Source: Gammaproteobacteria bacterium (GTDB lineage: Bacteria; Pseudomonadota; Gammaproteobacteria; Pseudomonadales; Halieaceae). From it: a DNA stretch of 64,000 nucleotides. The first letter of the stretch is position 1; each line of letters begins with the position of its first letter. Made by a program: the position numbers and the translations under genes. Below the pieces are notes generated by a model, which was not told the origin of the DNA, did not search any database, and was given only the letters and a program-made list of their open reading frames with translations. The DNA lies in assembly GCA_024742415.1 (NCBI GenBank), contig JANSYN010000006.1, forward strand, positions 186,001 to 250,000. Direction: 5' to 3'. Of this stretch, positions 8,651 to 16,272 are shown one piece after another.

Positions 8651-9691
8651 GGCTTTGACCGCCGCTACTGCACGCTGCAGGTCTGTCTCACGACTGATGC
8701 GTGCCGTCACCAGGACTTCATCCAGCCACACCGCGCTACCGGACTCGCGCAACTGCTCGTGCACGCGCGTGATGTCCCGGGACAGCGGCTGCCACAACCA
8801 GCGCAGCATGAACGCATAGAGGCTGCCACCAAGGCGAAAATCACGCGGCGCATCCATGTAGTTGGCGCGCATGCCGCCAAGGTCAAACATCTGCACGGGC
8901 TTGCCCGTGGCGCAGGCCTCCGACAGCATGGCAATGCTGTCACCGGTAACAATCAGCCGGTCAGCCCAGGCCAGGATGCCCAGGTAAGGGTTGCGTGTGG
9001 CGTCGGCCTGCCACGGGTAAAAATAATGCGGGACGTCAATCGCCTCAGACAAAGCCCTTGCCGCCTCTGGCCTGGTGCGTGAGCTGGTGCTTACCAACAG
9101 CGAGCCGCCACGGGCCCGGGCCATCTGCGAGGCCTCTTTGCCGAGCCGGCTGGCCGCCTTTGGCCCGAAGGTAAAGGGGCCGCTGTCACCCCCGGTGATC
9201 ACAGCAAAATGTGGACGCGGCAGGTCGGCGAAGGCGTCTGCCCATTCCTCCCTGGCTACCGCCAGCCGCTCGGGCGTTACGCTGTGCAGGGTGAACAGGT
9301 TTTGCAGCACGTTCGGCGCCTCGGGCACCCGATACTGGGGCGTGGTGATCACCAGGTCGAAAGTTTCCAGCGCCGCCCAGGGTCGGCCGATGTGGACGTA
9401 GCGCGTGCGCCCGCCCGACTGCTGGCGAATCCAGCGACACACCGGCTCATTGCGCACGCCGCAGCTGATGACGAGGTCCGGCCATGGCGGTGCCAGTTGC
9501 TGTGCCGATGCGCGGGTGATGCCGGCCAGGCTGTCCCACCCGAAAAGATGCGGCCAGAAGACGGCCTTGCGGTACTCGAGCACCCTGGTTTCGCTGCGCC
9601 AATCCGGCGCCTGCGTCAGGGCGTCTACCAGTGCTCGCACCTGTCCACGCTCGCCTGCGCGGTAGGCGTCTATCAACCAAATCACTGGCAT
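8642..9691 (-). CDS. ELM1/DUF1022-family putative glycosyltransferase (paralog B)
   Basis: A 349-residue second member of the ELM1 family in this locus. It shares the pattern of paralog A: N-terminal VIWLIDAYRAGERGQ, PPWPDLVISCGVRNEPV followed by WIRQQSGGRTRYVHIGRP, then FAVITGGDSGPF, VSTSSRTRPEA, YPWQADATRNPYLGIL and VTGDSIAMLSEAC. The two copies match motif by motif but are clearly diverged, so they probably act on different substrates rather than being a recent duplication. The gene is monocistronic, its 3' end overlaps the exporter gene convergently by 9 bp, and it shares a short (about 77 bp) divergent promoter region with the ACP gene. Glycosyltransferase activity is an inference from fold-like motifs and context. 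Confidence 0.75.
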   Translation of the reverse strand: MPVIWLIDAYRAGERGQVRALVDALTQAPDWRSETRVLEYRKAVFWPHLFGWDSLAGITRASAQQLAPPWPDLVISCGVRNEPVCRWIRQQSGGRTRYVHIGRPWAALETFDLVITTPQYRVPEAPNVLQNLFTLHSVTPERLAVAREEWADAFADLPRPHFAVITGGDSGPFTFGPKAASRLGKEASQMARARGGSLLVSTSSRTRPEAARALSEAIDVPHYFYPWQADATRNPYLGILAWADRLIVTGDSIAMLSEACATGKPVQMFDLGGMRANYMDAPRDFRLGGSLYAFMLRWLWQPLSRDITRVHEQLRESGSAVWLDEVLVTARISRETDLQRAVAAVKALF

Positions 9692-9768
9692 TGCCGGGGT
9701 TCCGTGGGTATAGTTCGAGCCTCCGCAATCTACTGACTTAGCCGAGCGCGCGCAAGCGCGAGCCCGCG

Positions 9769-10011
9769 ATGACCGACTACCCGGACACCCTCTCTTTTAT
9801 CTATGGCGCCGTCGAGGAAGCCAACAAGAATGGCGTAGCGCTGGAGGAATCCACCGCACTGGTTGCCGACATCGGCCTGAGCTCCCTGGAAGTCATGGAA
9901 CTGATCGAAAAGATCGAGGATCACTTTGATATCTCGATCCCGCTGAACATCCTGCCAGACGTCAATACCATCGGTGATCTGGCGGAGAAAGTTCAGGAAC
10001 TCAATCCCTAG
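9769..10011 (+). CDS. Acyl carrier protein dedicated to sphingolipid synthesis
   Basis: This is an 80-residue acidic, four-helix acyl carrier protein. The phosphopantetheine attachment serine is Ser39 in IGLSSLEVMELIEKIE; the usual Asp of the DSL motif is replaced by Ser, giving S-S-L. It stands alone, away from fab genes, and directly precedes the serine palmitoyltransferase gene. In Caulobacter and Sphingomonas-type clusters a special ACP next to spt is charged by a dedicated acyl-ACP synthetase and feeds acyl groups to serine palmitoyltransferase. The same job is inferred here, with the ligase at 16273-18066 as partner. The gap of about 140 bp to spt contains a candidate -10 box, so the two may be transcribed separately. 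Confidence 0.88.
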   Translation: MTDYPDTLSFIYGAVEEANKNGVALEESTALVADIGLSSLEVMELIEKIEDHFDISIPLNILPDVNTIGDLAEKVQELNP

Positions 10012-10105
10012 GCTGCGTTCCTACCCCTTGTTGCATATCGCCCAGCTCCAGCCGGGCAATTGGGTAATAGTGCGTACAAGCCCCAAAACAGGCGCTACTC
10101 CCCGC

Positions 10106-10111
10106 TATAAT
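10106..10111 (+). promoter_or_regulatory. Candidate -10 box upstream of spt
   Basis: A perfect TATAAT preceded by GC lies 38 bases before the spt ATG. A transcription start near 10118 would give a short leader and would support the ATG at 10150 over the upstream GTG at 10132. No convincing -35 hexamer is seen, which suggests an activator-dependent promoter or another sigma factor. The acyltransferase operon at 19179 has a very similar GCTATAAT box. Confidence 0.45.
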
Positions 10112-10149
10112 GTGCCCCGACATTCACCGCTGTGAGCAGGCATCGACCC

Positions 10150-11352
10150 ATGTTGTTTGACAAATTTCAGGAAATGGCCGGCTTTCAGGCCAATCTGGCT
10201 GACCGCGAGGTCAAACCCTTCGGTGCCGTTACCGAGCAGATTCTGTCGGCGACGACCGGGATCGTAGAGGGCAAGGAAGTCATTCTTGCCGGTACCAACA
10301 ACTACCTGGGCCTGTCCTACGACGAGCGCTGCATCGCTGCGGCCGAAACCGCCCTGCGGCGCTGGGGCACCGGCACCACCGGCTCGCGGCTGGCCAACGG
10401 CTCTTTTGCAGAGCACGAGGCACTGGAGCGCGAGATCGCCGATTTTTACGGGCTCAACCACGCGATAGTCTTTTCCACCGGCTTTTCCGCCACCATGGGC
10501 ATGTGCGCCACCCTGGCCGGCCCCGGCGACACCATCCTGCTCGACGCCGACTCCCACGCCAGCATCTACGCTGGCGTCAACCTCAGCGGTGCCAATATCC
10601 TGCGCTTCAAGCACAACAACCCCGATGACCTGGCCAAACGACTGCGGCGCCTGGGAGACGACACAAAGCGCACGCTGATTATCGCCGAGGGCATCTATTC
10701 CATGTACGGCGACATCGCGCCGCTGCAGGAGATTGCCGCAGTGAAGCGCGAGTACGGTGGCTACCTGTTCCTGGACGAGGCCCACTCCATGGGTTGTCTG
10801 GGGGCCAGCGGTCGCGGCGCGGCACAGGCGGCCGGGGTCGAGGACGACATCGATTTTTACGCGGGCACTTTTAGCAAGAGCCTGGGTTCCATTGGCGGGT
10901 TTTGTGTGTCCAGGCATGCCGAGCTGGAAGCGATTCGTTTTTGCATTCGTGCCTACATTTTCACTGCCTCATCATCGCCCTCGGTCATCGCCTCCACGCG
11001 CGAGGCGCTGCGCATCATTCGCGCCGAACCGGAACGCCAGGACAAACTGTGGAGTAACGCTCACCGGCTCTACGATGGGCTCAAGGCACTCGGCCTGCCG
11101 GTCGGCCCGGCAGCCAGCCCGGTGATCGCGGTAGAGATGGCTGATCACTCGGCCACTATCGACTGCTGGAAGGCGCTGTTTGACGGTGGCGTCTACGTCA
11201 ACCTGGTGGTACCGCCGGCATCGCCCTCCACCAACTACCTGCTGCGCAACAGCGTGAGCGCGGCGCACACTACCGAGCAGATCGACACCATCATCAGAGC
11301 CTATGCGGCACTGGTAGACGCGGGCCTGGCCAAGACCGAACAGGCCGCCTGA
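10150..11352 (+). CDS. spt: Serine palmitoyltransferase (alpha-oxoamine synthase)
   Basis: This PLP enzyme condenses L-serine with an acyl thioester (acyl-CoA or acyl-ACP) to 3-ketosphinganine, the first step of sphingolipid synthesis. It has 400 residues, as in soluble bacterial enzymes. Visible features are [23 protein letters not shown], the PLP-stacking [19 protein letters not shown] with the aspartate for the pyridine nitrogen, and [11 protein letters not shown] with Schiff-base Lys243. Related family members (KBL, BioF, HemA) share the fold. The assignment to Spt rests on similarity of motifs and on the adjacent ACP, ceramide synthase, acyl ligase and reductase genes. The ATG at 10150 has AGCAGG upstream and fits the candidate promoter; GTG at 10132 is an alternative. 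The stop overlaps murA by one base (TGATG), so murA is translationally coupled. Confidence 0.88.
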   Translation: MLFDKFQEMAGFQANLADREVKPFGAVTEQILSATTGIVEGKEVILAGTNNYLGLSYDERCIAAAETALRRWGTGTTGSRLANGSFAEHEALEREIADFYGLNHAIVFSTGFSATMGMCATLAGPGDTILLDADSHASIYAGVNLSGANILRFKHNNPDDLAKRLRRLGDDTKRTLIIAEGIYSMYGDIAPLQEIAAVKREYGGYLFLDEAHSMGCLGASGRGAAQAAGVEDDIDFYAGTFSKSLGSIGGFCVSRHAELEAIRFCIRAYIFTASSSPSVIASTREALRIIRAEPERQDKLWSNAHRLYDGLKALGLPVGPAASPVIAVEMADHSATIDCWKALFDGGVYVNLVVPPASPSTNYLLRNSVSAAHTTEQIDTIIRAYAALVDAGLAKTEQAA

Positions 11353-12602
11353 TGGAAAAAATCATCATCACCGGCAATGGCCCACTCAGCGGCGAAGTGC
11401 GTGTTGCCGGTGCAAAAAACGCGGCACTGCCGATTATTGCTGCAGGGCTGCTCAGCGCCGAACCACTGACCATCAGCAACGTGCCTGCCGTGCGCGATAT
11501 CAGCACGGCGCTGGAGCTCATGACCATGCTCGGTGCAAAGGTCGAGCGCAGCGGCACCGATTTGACCATTACCAGCGCCAACATTTCATCGCTCCATGTG
11601 CCCTATGAAATGGTCAAGACCATGCGCGGCTCCATACTGATGCTGGGGCCCCTGCTGGCGCGCTTTGGCGAGGCCGATGTGTCCCTGCCCGGCGGCTGCG
11701 CCATCGGCACGCGGCCGGTGAATGAGCACATCACCGGGCTCGAGGCGATGGGCGCTGAGATCGACATTGAAGGCGGCTACATCAAGGCCAAGGCGAAACG
11801 ACTGCGCGGCGCCCACTACACCTTTGACGTACCTTCAGTGACAGCCACTGAAAACCTGCTCATGGCGGCGACCCTCGCCCAGGGTACAACCATATTGGAA
11901 AACTGCGCACTGGAACCCGAGATCGGGGACCTGGCGTTATTGCTGACACAGATGGGCGCGCGCATCAGCGGTGCAGGCACCAGCACCATCAGAATTGAAG
12001 GCGTTGACGCACTGGGGGCCGCTACACACCAGGTGCCACCCGACCGCATTGAAACCGGCACCTTCCTGGTGGCCGCCGCCGTCACGCGCGGCGACATAAC
12101 GGTTACCGGGACCAACCCGGACTTTCTGCAGCACGTGCTGGGCAAGCTGGAACAGGCCGGAGCGCGTCTTGAGACCGGGCCAGACTGGATCAAGCTGAAC
12201 ATGGCTAACCGCCAGCCGCGTGCGGTCAACATCACCACCGCACCCTATCCGGCGTTTCCGACCGATATGCAGGCGCAGTTCATGGCGCTAAACGCGCTGG
12301 CACAGGGTTCTGCCACGGTGGTGGAAAACATTTTCGAGAACCGTTTCATGCACGTGGCCGAATTACAGCGCATGGGGGCGGATATCGAGCTGCAAGGCCA
12401 CACCGCCATCGTGCGCGGCCTCGAGCGCTTGCAGGGAGCGCCCGTCATGGCCACCGACCTGCGCGCCTCAGCGTGCCTGATCATCGCGGCCCTGGCAGCC
12501 AATGGCCAGACCACCATCGATCGCGTCTACCACCTCGACCGCGGCTACGCCAACATCGATACCAAGCTGGCCGCACTGGGTGCGGTGATAAGTCGCATCT
12601 AG
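11352..12602 (+). CDS. murA: UDP-N-acetylglucosamine 1-carboxyvinyltransferase (MurA)
   Basis: MurA transfers enolpyruvate from PEP to UDP-GlcNAc, the first committed step of peptidoglycan synthesis, in the cytoplasm. The protein is 416 residues, the normal length. Catalytic and binding features are intact: GAKNAALP with the lysine near residue 22, [13 protein letters not shown], the loop cysteine Cys116 in [39 protein letters not shown] and the C-terminal [11 protein letters not shown]. It starts on the last base of spt (TGATG). In most gammaproteobacteria, murA lies with ibaG or hisG, so its position inside a sphingolipid operon is odd. It could be the only murA, or a second copy whose product feeds an envelope glycolipid. 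The sequence itself looks like a full housekeeping MurA. Confidence 0.92.
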   Translation: MEKIIITGNGPLSGEVRVAGAKNAALPIIAAGLLSAEPLTISNVPAVRDISTALELMTMLGAKVERSGTDLTITSANISSLHVPYEMVKTMRGSILMLGPLLARFGEADVSLPGGCAIGTRPVNEHITGLEAMGAEIDIEGGYIKAKAKRLRGAHYTFDVPSVTATENLLMAATLAQGTTILENCALEPEIGDLALLLTQMGARISGAGTSTIRIEGVDALGAATHQVPPDRIETGTFLVAAAVTRGDITVTGTNPDFLQHVLGKLEQAGARLETGPDWIKLNMANRQPRAVNITTAPYPAFPTDMQAQFMALNALAQGSATVVENIFENRFMHVAELQRMGADIELQGHTAIVRGLERLQGAPVMATDLRASACLIIAALAANGQTTIDRVYHLDRGYANIDTKLAALGAVISRI

Positions 12603-12631
12603 GCCGCCCGGCCCAGTGCTACCATTGAACC

Positions 12632-13576
12632 ATGGCAGAACATTTTGCACAGCTTTCGGACCCGCACCTGACGTCACTGGAGTCGGTGCAGGCGCGCGAC
12701 CTGATCAACAAGCGCGCACTGGGCTATTTATCGTGGCGGCGTCGGCGCCGGCATGAACACAGTCCGCAGGTGCTTGCTGCCCTGCAGGACGACCTCGCCA
12801 GCAACGCGCCGGGCAACCAGCCCCTGGCGCAGTTGTTGGTCACCGGCGATCTCACCCACATCGGCCTGCCCGACGAGTTCCAGCAGGCCAGGGCATGGCT
12901 TGAGGGCCTGGGCAAGCCCACCGATATTGCCCTGGTGCCGGGTAACCACGATGCCTGTGTCAGTGCCCCCTGGGACAGCACCTTTGCCCTGTGGCGCCCA
13001 TATATGGCCGCAGACGGCGACAGCGGCGCAGCTGCGGACCCTATCGAGTTTCCCACCCTGCGGGTGCGCGGCGGCATCGCTTTTCTGGGCGTATCCACCG
13101 GCGTACCCAAGGCACCGCTCATGGCTACCGGAACAGCGGGAACGGCGCAGATCAAGCGCTTGCGCGAGCTGCTGCTTGCGACAAAAAAGCGAGGGCTTTT
13201 CCGCGTGGTCTACCTGCACCACTGCCCGGCCAGGGGCAGGGAAAAATGGCGTAAGCGCCTGACCGACGCGGCATTGTTCCAGGACATGCTCGAGGTCAAC
13301 GGGGCCGAACTGGTGGTCCACGGCCACGGCCACAGGCGCCACTACACCCAGTTGTCGACCCGCGACGGCGCAACCCCGGTCATTGCTGTGCCCTCGGCTT
13401 CTGCGCTGGCCCTGCACGGCGCCGACATGGCGCAGTACAATGTCTTCAGCGTGCAACGGGTAGACAAGGGCTGGAAGCTCGACGTTAACGCCAGGGTCTA
13501 TGAGCCCGCCAGCGGCGCGTTCCTGCCCGATGAGAGTTGTTCCATAGAATTGCTGCGCCAGCACGCCGGCGACTGA
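12632..13576 (+). CDS. Calcineurin-like metallophosphoesterase
   Basis: A 314-residue dimetal phosphoesterase. The five metal-binding blocks of the family are present in order: AQLSDPHL (D-x-H), VTGDLTHIG (GD), VPGNHDACV (GNHD), VYLHHCPARG (H) and VVHGHGHRR (GHxH). It has no signal peptide and should be cytoplasmic. Its substrate cannot be read from sequence; relatives include cyclic nucleotide phosphodiesterases, and LpxH, which hydrolyses UDP-diacylglucosamine, is a more distant member. It follows murA by 29 bases in the same direction, so it is probably in the spt-murA operon. A role in hydrolysing a nucleotide-linked or phospholipid intermediate of the envelope pathway is a guess. Confidence 0.8.
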   Translation: MAEHFAQLSDPHLTSLESVQARDLINKRALGYLSWRRRRRHEHSPQVLAALQDDLASNAPGNQPLAQLLVTGDLTHIGLPDEFQQARAWLEGLGKPTDIALVPGNHDACVSAPWDSTFALWRPYMAADGDSGAAADPIEFPTLRVRGGIAFLGVSTGVPKAPLMATGTAGTAQIKRLRELLLATKKRGLFRVVYLHHCPARGREKWRKRLTDAALFQDMLEVNGAELVVHGHGHRRHYTQLSTRDGATPVIAVPSASALALHGADMAQYNVFSVQRVDKGWKLDVNARVYEPASGAFLPDESCSIELLRQHAGD

Positions 13577-13583
13577 AGGCCGA

Positions 13584-14402
13584 TCAGGCGTCTTCCGCCG
13601 CGGCCTTTTCCAGCGCGCCCTTCACCAGCACCAGGTCGGCAATGGAGTCGACGTCGATCGCCGCGTTGGCATAAGGCAGGATCACCGCGCGAATGCGCAG
13701 GCCCAGCCGCTTGCTCAGCTTGGCCAGGGCCTCCTCCAGCGACAACAGGCCCAGGCGGTAGCGGATGACCGCCCACCAGCCCAGCAGGCCGATCACGACC
13801 AGCGGCTTTTTGCGCTCCTGCTCGATACGGCGCCAGAACTTGGCTGCGCGCCGACCTTCCGGCGTGATGAAGGCGAACAGGTTGCAGCCGCAGAAGTCAC
13901 CGTCGCTAAAGTGCAGCACGGTTTTCCTGATGCCGGGGTAGGTCTCGGCAATCAGGGCGTAGGGCGCCAGTCCAACCGCAACGTCCACGTCGTCGGCCAG
14001 GCTCTGGCGGCCAAAGGCATCGACAATTTCCGGCGTGAGCAGCGGGTGATCGGCGGTAGTGAGCAGCACGGAATCCTCCGGCTGCAGGCCCTGCATGGCG
14101 GCGTAAGCGCTGGAACTGGGGCTTTCACCCGGCGCGCTCCAGTGAATCTCGCCGCTGTCTATCCACTGCTGGAGTTCTGCATCCGTGGCGACCTCGCTGG
14201 CCTCAGGCCCGGCCAGCCTGATCTGTCCGACAACGCGCGATGCACGCAGGGAGTTGAGCACACGCTTGACCATAGGCGTGCCGTCAAGGTCGATCATGGC
14301 CTTGCTGCCTGCCGAGGTATGGTTGATCAATGAGTCGGCCTTGGTGCGGTCTCCCGCCAGGACGATGGCCTTGAGTTGATGTGTTTCCGGATCCAGCTGC
14401 AC
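13584..14402 (-). CDS. MobA-like nucleotidyltransferase
   Basis: A 272-residue NTP-transferase-fold protein. The N-terminal nucleotide loop LKAIVLAGDR, the lysine segment GSKAMIDLDGTPMVKRVL and the metal-site LLTTADHPLLTPE are clear; the C-terminal half holds an insertion with a short hydrophobic stretch (VVIGLLGWWAVIRYR), suggesting membrane association. The start is taken as GTG at 14402, four bases after the stop of the ceramide synthase gene; the frame is open to 14465, inside that gene. Members of this fold make CDP-, UDP- or GDP-activated headgroups. From memory, a cytidylyltransferase is reported in Caulobacter ceramide headgroup synthesis, so a similar headgroup-activating role is a plausible inference here. 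MobA itself is unlikely because the residues for molybdopterin are not recognisable. Confidence 0.72.
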   Translation of the reverse strand: MQLDPETHQLKAIVLAGDRTKADSLINHTSAGSKAMIDLDGTPMVKRVLNSLRASRVVGQIRLAGPEASEVATDAELQQWIDSGEIHWSAPGESPSSSAYAAMQGLQPEDSVLLTTADHPLLTPEIVDAFGRQSLADDVDVAVGLAPYALIAETYPGIRKTVLHFSDGDFCGCNLFAFITPEGRRAAKFWRRIEQERKKPLVVIGLLGWWAVIRYRLGLLSLEEALAKLSKRLGLRIRAVILPYANAAIDVDSIADLVLVKGALEKAAAEDA

Positions 14403-14406
14403 AGTC

Positions 14407-15549
14407 TTAAAGGTCTTTTTGATACATGCGGTAGCGTTTATACGCGTGCCCGCCAATGGTTTCAATGATATTACGCATACCGTCGTTATCCTCGAGAATC
14501 CAGCCCATTTCTACATCGCGCACACCGCGCCTGATCATGCCCTGACGCACCGCATCGATCACCATGAACGCCAGGGTTGGCCCCATGCGCGAATGCTGGA
14601 ACGACTGCCTCACGCCCATCAGGGGCACACGCGCCGATTGCGGGTGACGCACTTTCAGGCGCCACAACAGCTTCAACCAGCCAAAGGGCAGCAGTCGCCC
14701 GCCAAGATCGCGGGCCGCCTCGTTGAGATTGGGCAGGGCCACAATGAACGCCACCGGCTCGCCCTCGTACTCGGCGATCTGTATATAGTCGCCCGGCATC
14801 AGTTTGGTCAGTGTGGCGACCGTGTCAGCCCATTCTGCCTCGGCCAGGGGGACAAAGCCCCAATTGTTTTGCCAGGCATCATTGAAGATGTCGCGCATGA
14901 CCGCTGCATCGGCCGCCAGGTCGGCGCGGCGCAAGGGCCGCACGCTGACTTTGTTCGAGGCTCGCTGCGCCAGCTTTTGCATCACACGCGGCGCTTCAAA
15001 ATCAGGCTGTATCTGGTAGGCGAGCAAATCCTTTACCCCGACATAGCCCTGCGCCTCAACCGCGGCGCCATACCAGGGCCTGCCGTGACCCATCAGCACA
15101 TAAGGCGGTGTCGAAAACCCCTCCACCAGCAGGCCGACTTCCTCGTTCACGTGCAGGTTGAACGGGCCGATTACGCGGGTCATGCCAGCCTCCCGTAACC
15201 ACGCCTCGGCAGCGGCGAACAGCGCGGCCCAGACCGCCGGGTCGTCCTGCGCCTCTACCATGCCGAAATAACCGGCATTGTCGTTGTGCTGGGCGAGGTG
15301 GAGCTGGTCAATCTGGGCGCTGATACGCCCGACCGGCTCCCGGCCACGATAGGCCACCCAGGTGCGCAGGCGGGCATGTTCCAGAAAGTGGTTTTTGGGC
15401 GACAGCTGCTCGCGCTTCATGAAGGCCAGCGGGGCAATCCAGGCCGGGTCGGAGGCATAGACGCGCCCGGGCAGTGCCAGGAAGTCTTCCAGCGCCTGCC
15501 CCCCGGCAGCGACTTCGACGCGAAGGGCTGCGTCCTGCTTGCTATTCAT
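14407..15549 (-). CDS. bcerS: GNAT-fold N-acyltransferase, candidate bacterial ceramide synthase
   Basis: A 380-residue protein of the family annotated as GNAT N-acetyltransferase in which the Caulobacter ceramide synthase lies. That enzyme N-acylates the sphingoid base and is unrelated to eukaryotic ceramide synthases. Recognisable stretches are FLALPGRVYASDPAWIAPL at the N-terminus, PVGRISAQID, MTRVIGPFNLHVNEEVGLL, WVPL-like NNWGFVPLAEAEW, and in the C-terminal GNAT domain EGEPVAFIVALPNLNEA and MGWILEDNDGMRNIIE. The ATG at 15549 (MNSKQ) is preferred although the frame is open to 15633. The nucleotidyltransferase gene begins 4 bases after its stop, so the two form an operon. The specific activity is inferred from family resemblance plus the neighbouring spt, ACP, acyl ligase and reductase. 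Confidence 0.78.
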   Translation of the reverse strand: MNSKQDAALRVEVAAGGQALEDFLALPGRVYASDPAWIAPLAFMKREQLSPKNHFLEHARLRTWVAYRGREPVGRISAQIDQLHLAQHNDNAGYFGMVEAQDDPAVWAALFAAAEAWLREAGMTRVIGPFNLHVNEEVGLLVEGFSTPPYVLMGHGRPWYGAAVEAQGYVGVKDLLAYQIQPDFEAPRVMQKLAQRASNKVSVRPLRRADLAADAAVMRDIFNDAWQNNWGFVPLAEAEWADTVATLTKLMPGDYIQIAEYEGEPVAFIVALPNLNEAARDLGGRLLPFGWLKLLWRLKVRHPQSARVPLMGVRQSFQHSRMGPTLAFMVIDAVRQGMIRRGVRDVEMGWILEDNDGMRNIIETIGGHAYKRYRMYQKDL

Positions 15550-16272
15550 TCTGGCTGTGGTTCCCGCGCGGCCCAGGGCAAGCACCGCAGTATACAGCCC
15601 CTGCGGATCGAGAATAAGGCCCGGCGCGCACAACGCCGCCCGGGTCGCAACGGGGCAATCGCGCGCGCCCGCACCTCACCGATGACGCCGCTGACGGGGG
15701 GACGCCTGCGCGCCCACCGGCGGTGTCCGGGCCCCGCGCAAGGTGCTCGCCGGGGCGTCGCAAGCGGGCGGCCCGGGGGGGTTCACAACGGCTGTTTCAG
15801 CCCTGCTGCCAGCGCGTTCAGCTTGGGCACTATTGCACCTCGCAATGGTGTAATTCTTATCAGAAAATCCCTGTCAAAAATAACAAACCGGGCTGCCCGC
15901 AAGGGCCCTGAAAAGGGCTGGAAGCCGCGCCATTGCTGGCTTTTGACTGGCACAGGCCGGGTAACATTCACACGCCCTATTCCCGCCATTCCAGGGCGTT
16001 CACAAGGTAGCCATTGGTATTATTACCTATAAGTCCAGACCCCTAAAATGCTAGGATGCTCGCCAGTCAGGTAGTCGTTTTTTCGTGCCTGAGCGCAGGG
16101 TGCAACCATGTACAAATCACCGTACAAGAAAGCAACGAGTTGGCCCGCAAAATCAAGTAGGGATGCACTGTTTTTTGGATTCACCGCCAGCCAAGCGGGC
16201 GCGTGAACCGCGGATAGTTTCAGCTACATCCATGTCGGCGGATACAGTCGCCCAGAATTTGAGGACGGTTCC
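15550..16272. other. Long divergent intergenic region
   Basis: About 720 bases separate the minus-strand ceramide synthase gene from the plus-strand acyl ligase gene. I see no credible coding sequence. The left third (to about 15780) is very GC-rich; the right part is markedly richer in A/T, with runs around 15840-15890 and 16010-16060. TATAAG at 16027 and TAAAAT at 16043 (within CCTA-N6-TAGG) are possible -10 elements, which would leave a leader of more than 200 bases before the ligase start. A regulatory leader or small RNA is possible but not demonstrated. Confidence 0.5.

Noticed and set aside
10105..10917. Antisense open frame of 270 codons opposite spt
   Set aside because: The Spt protein carries all PLP motifs; the opposite frame is Gly/Val-rich shadow sequence.
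15286..16032. Open frame of 248 codons extending into the 720-bp gap
   Set aside because: Half is antisense to the ceramide synthase gene, and the rest has no family features or good start.
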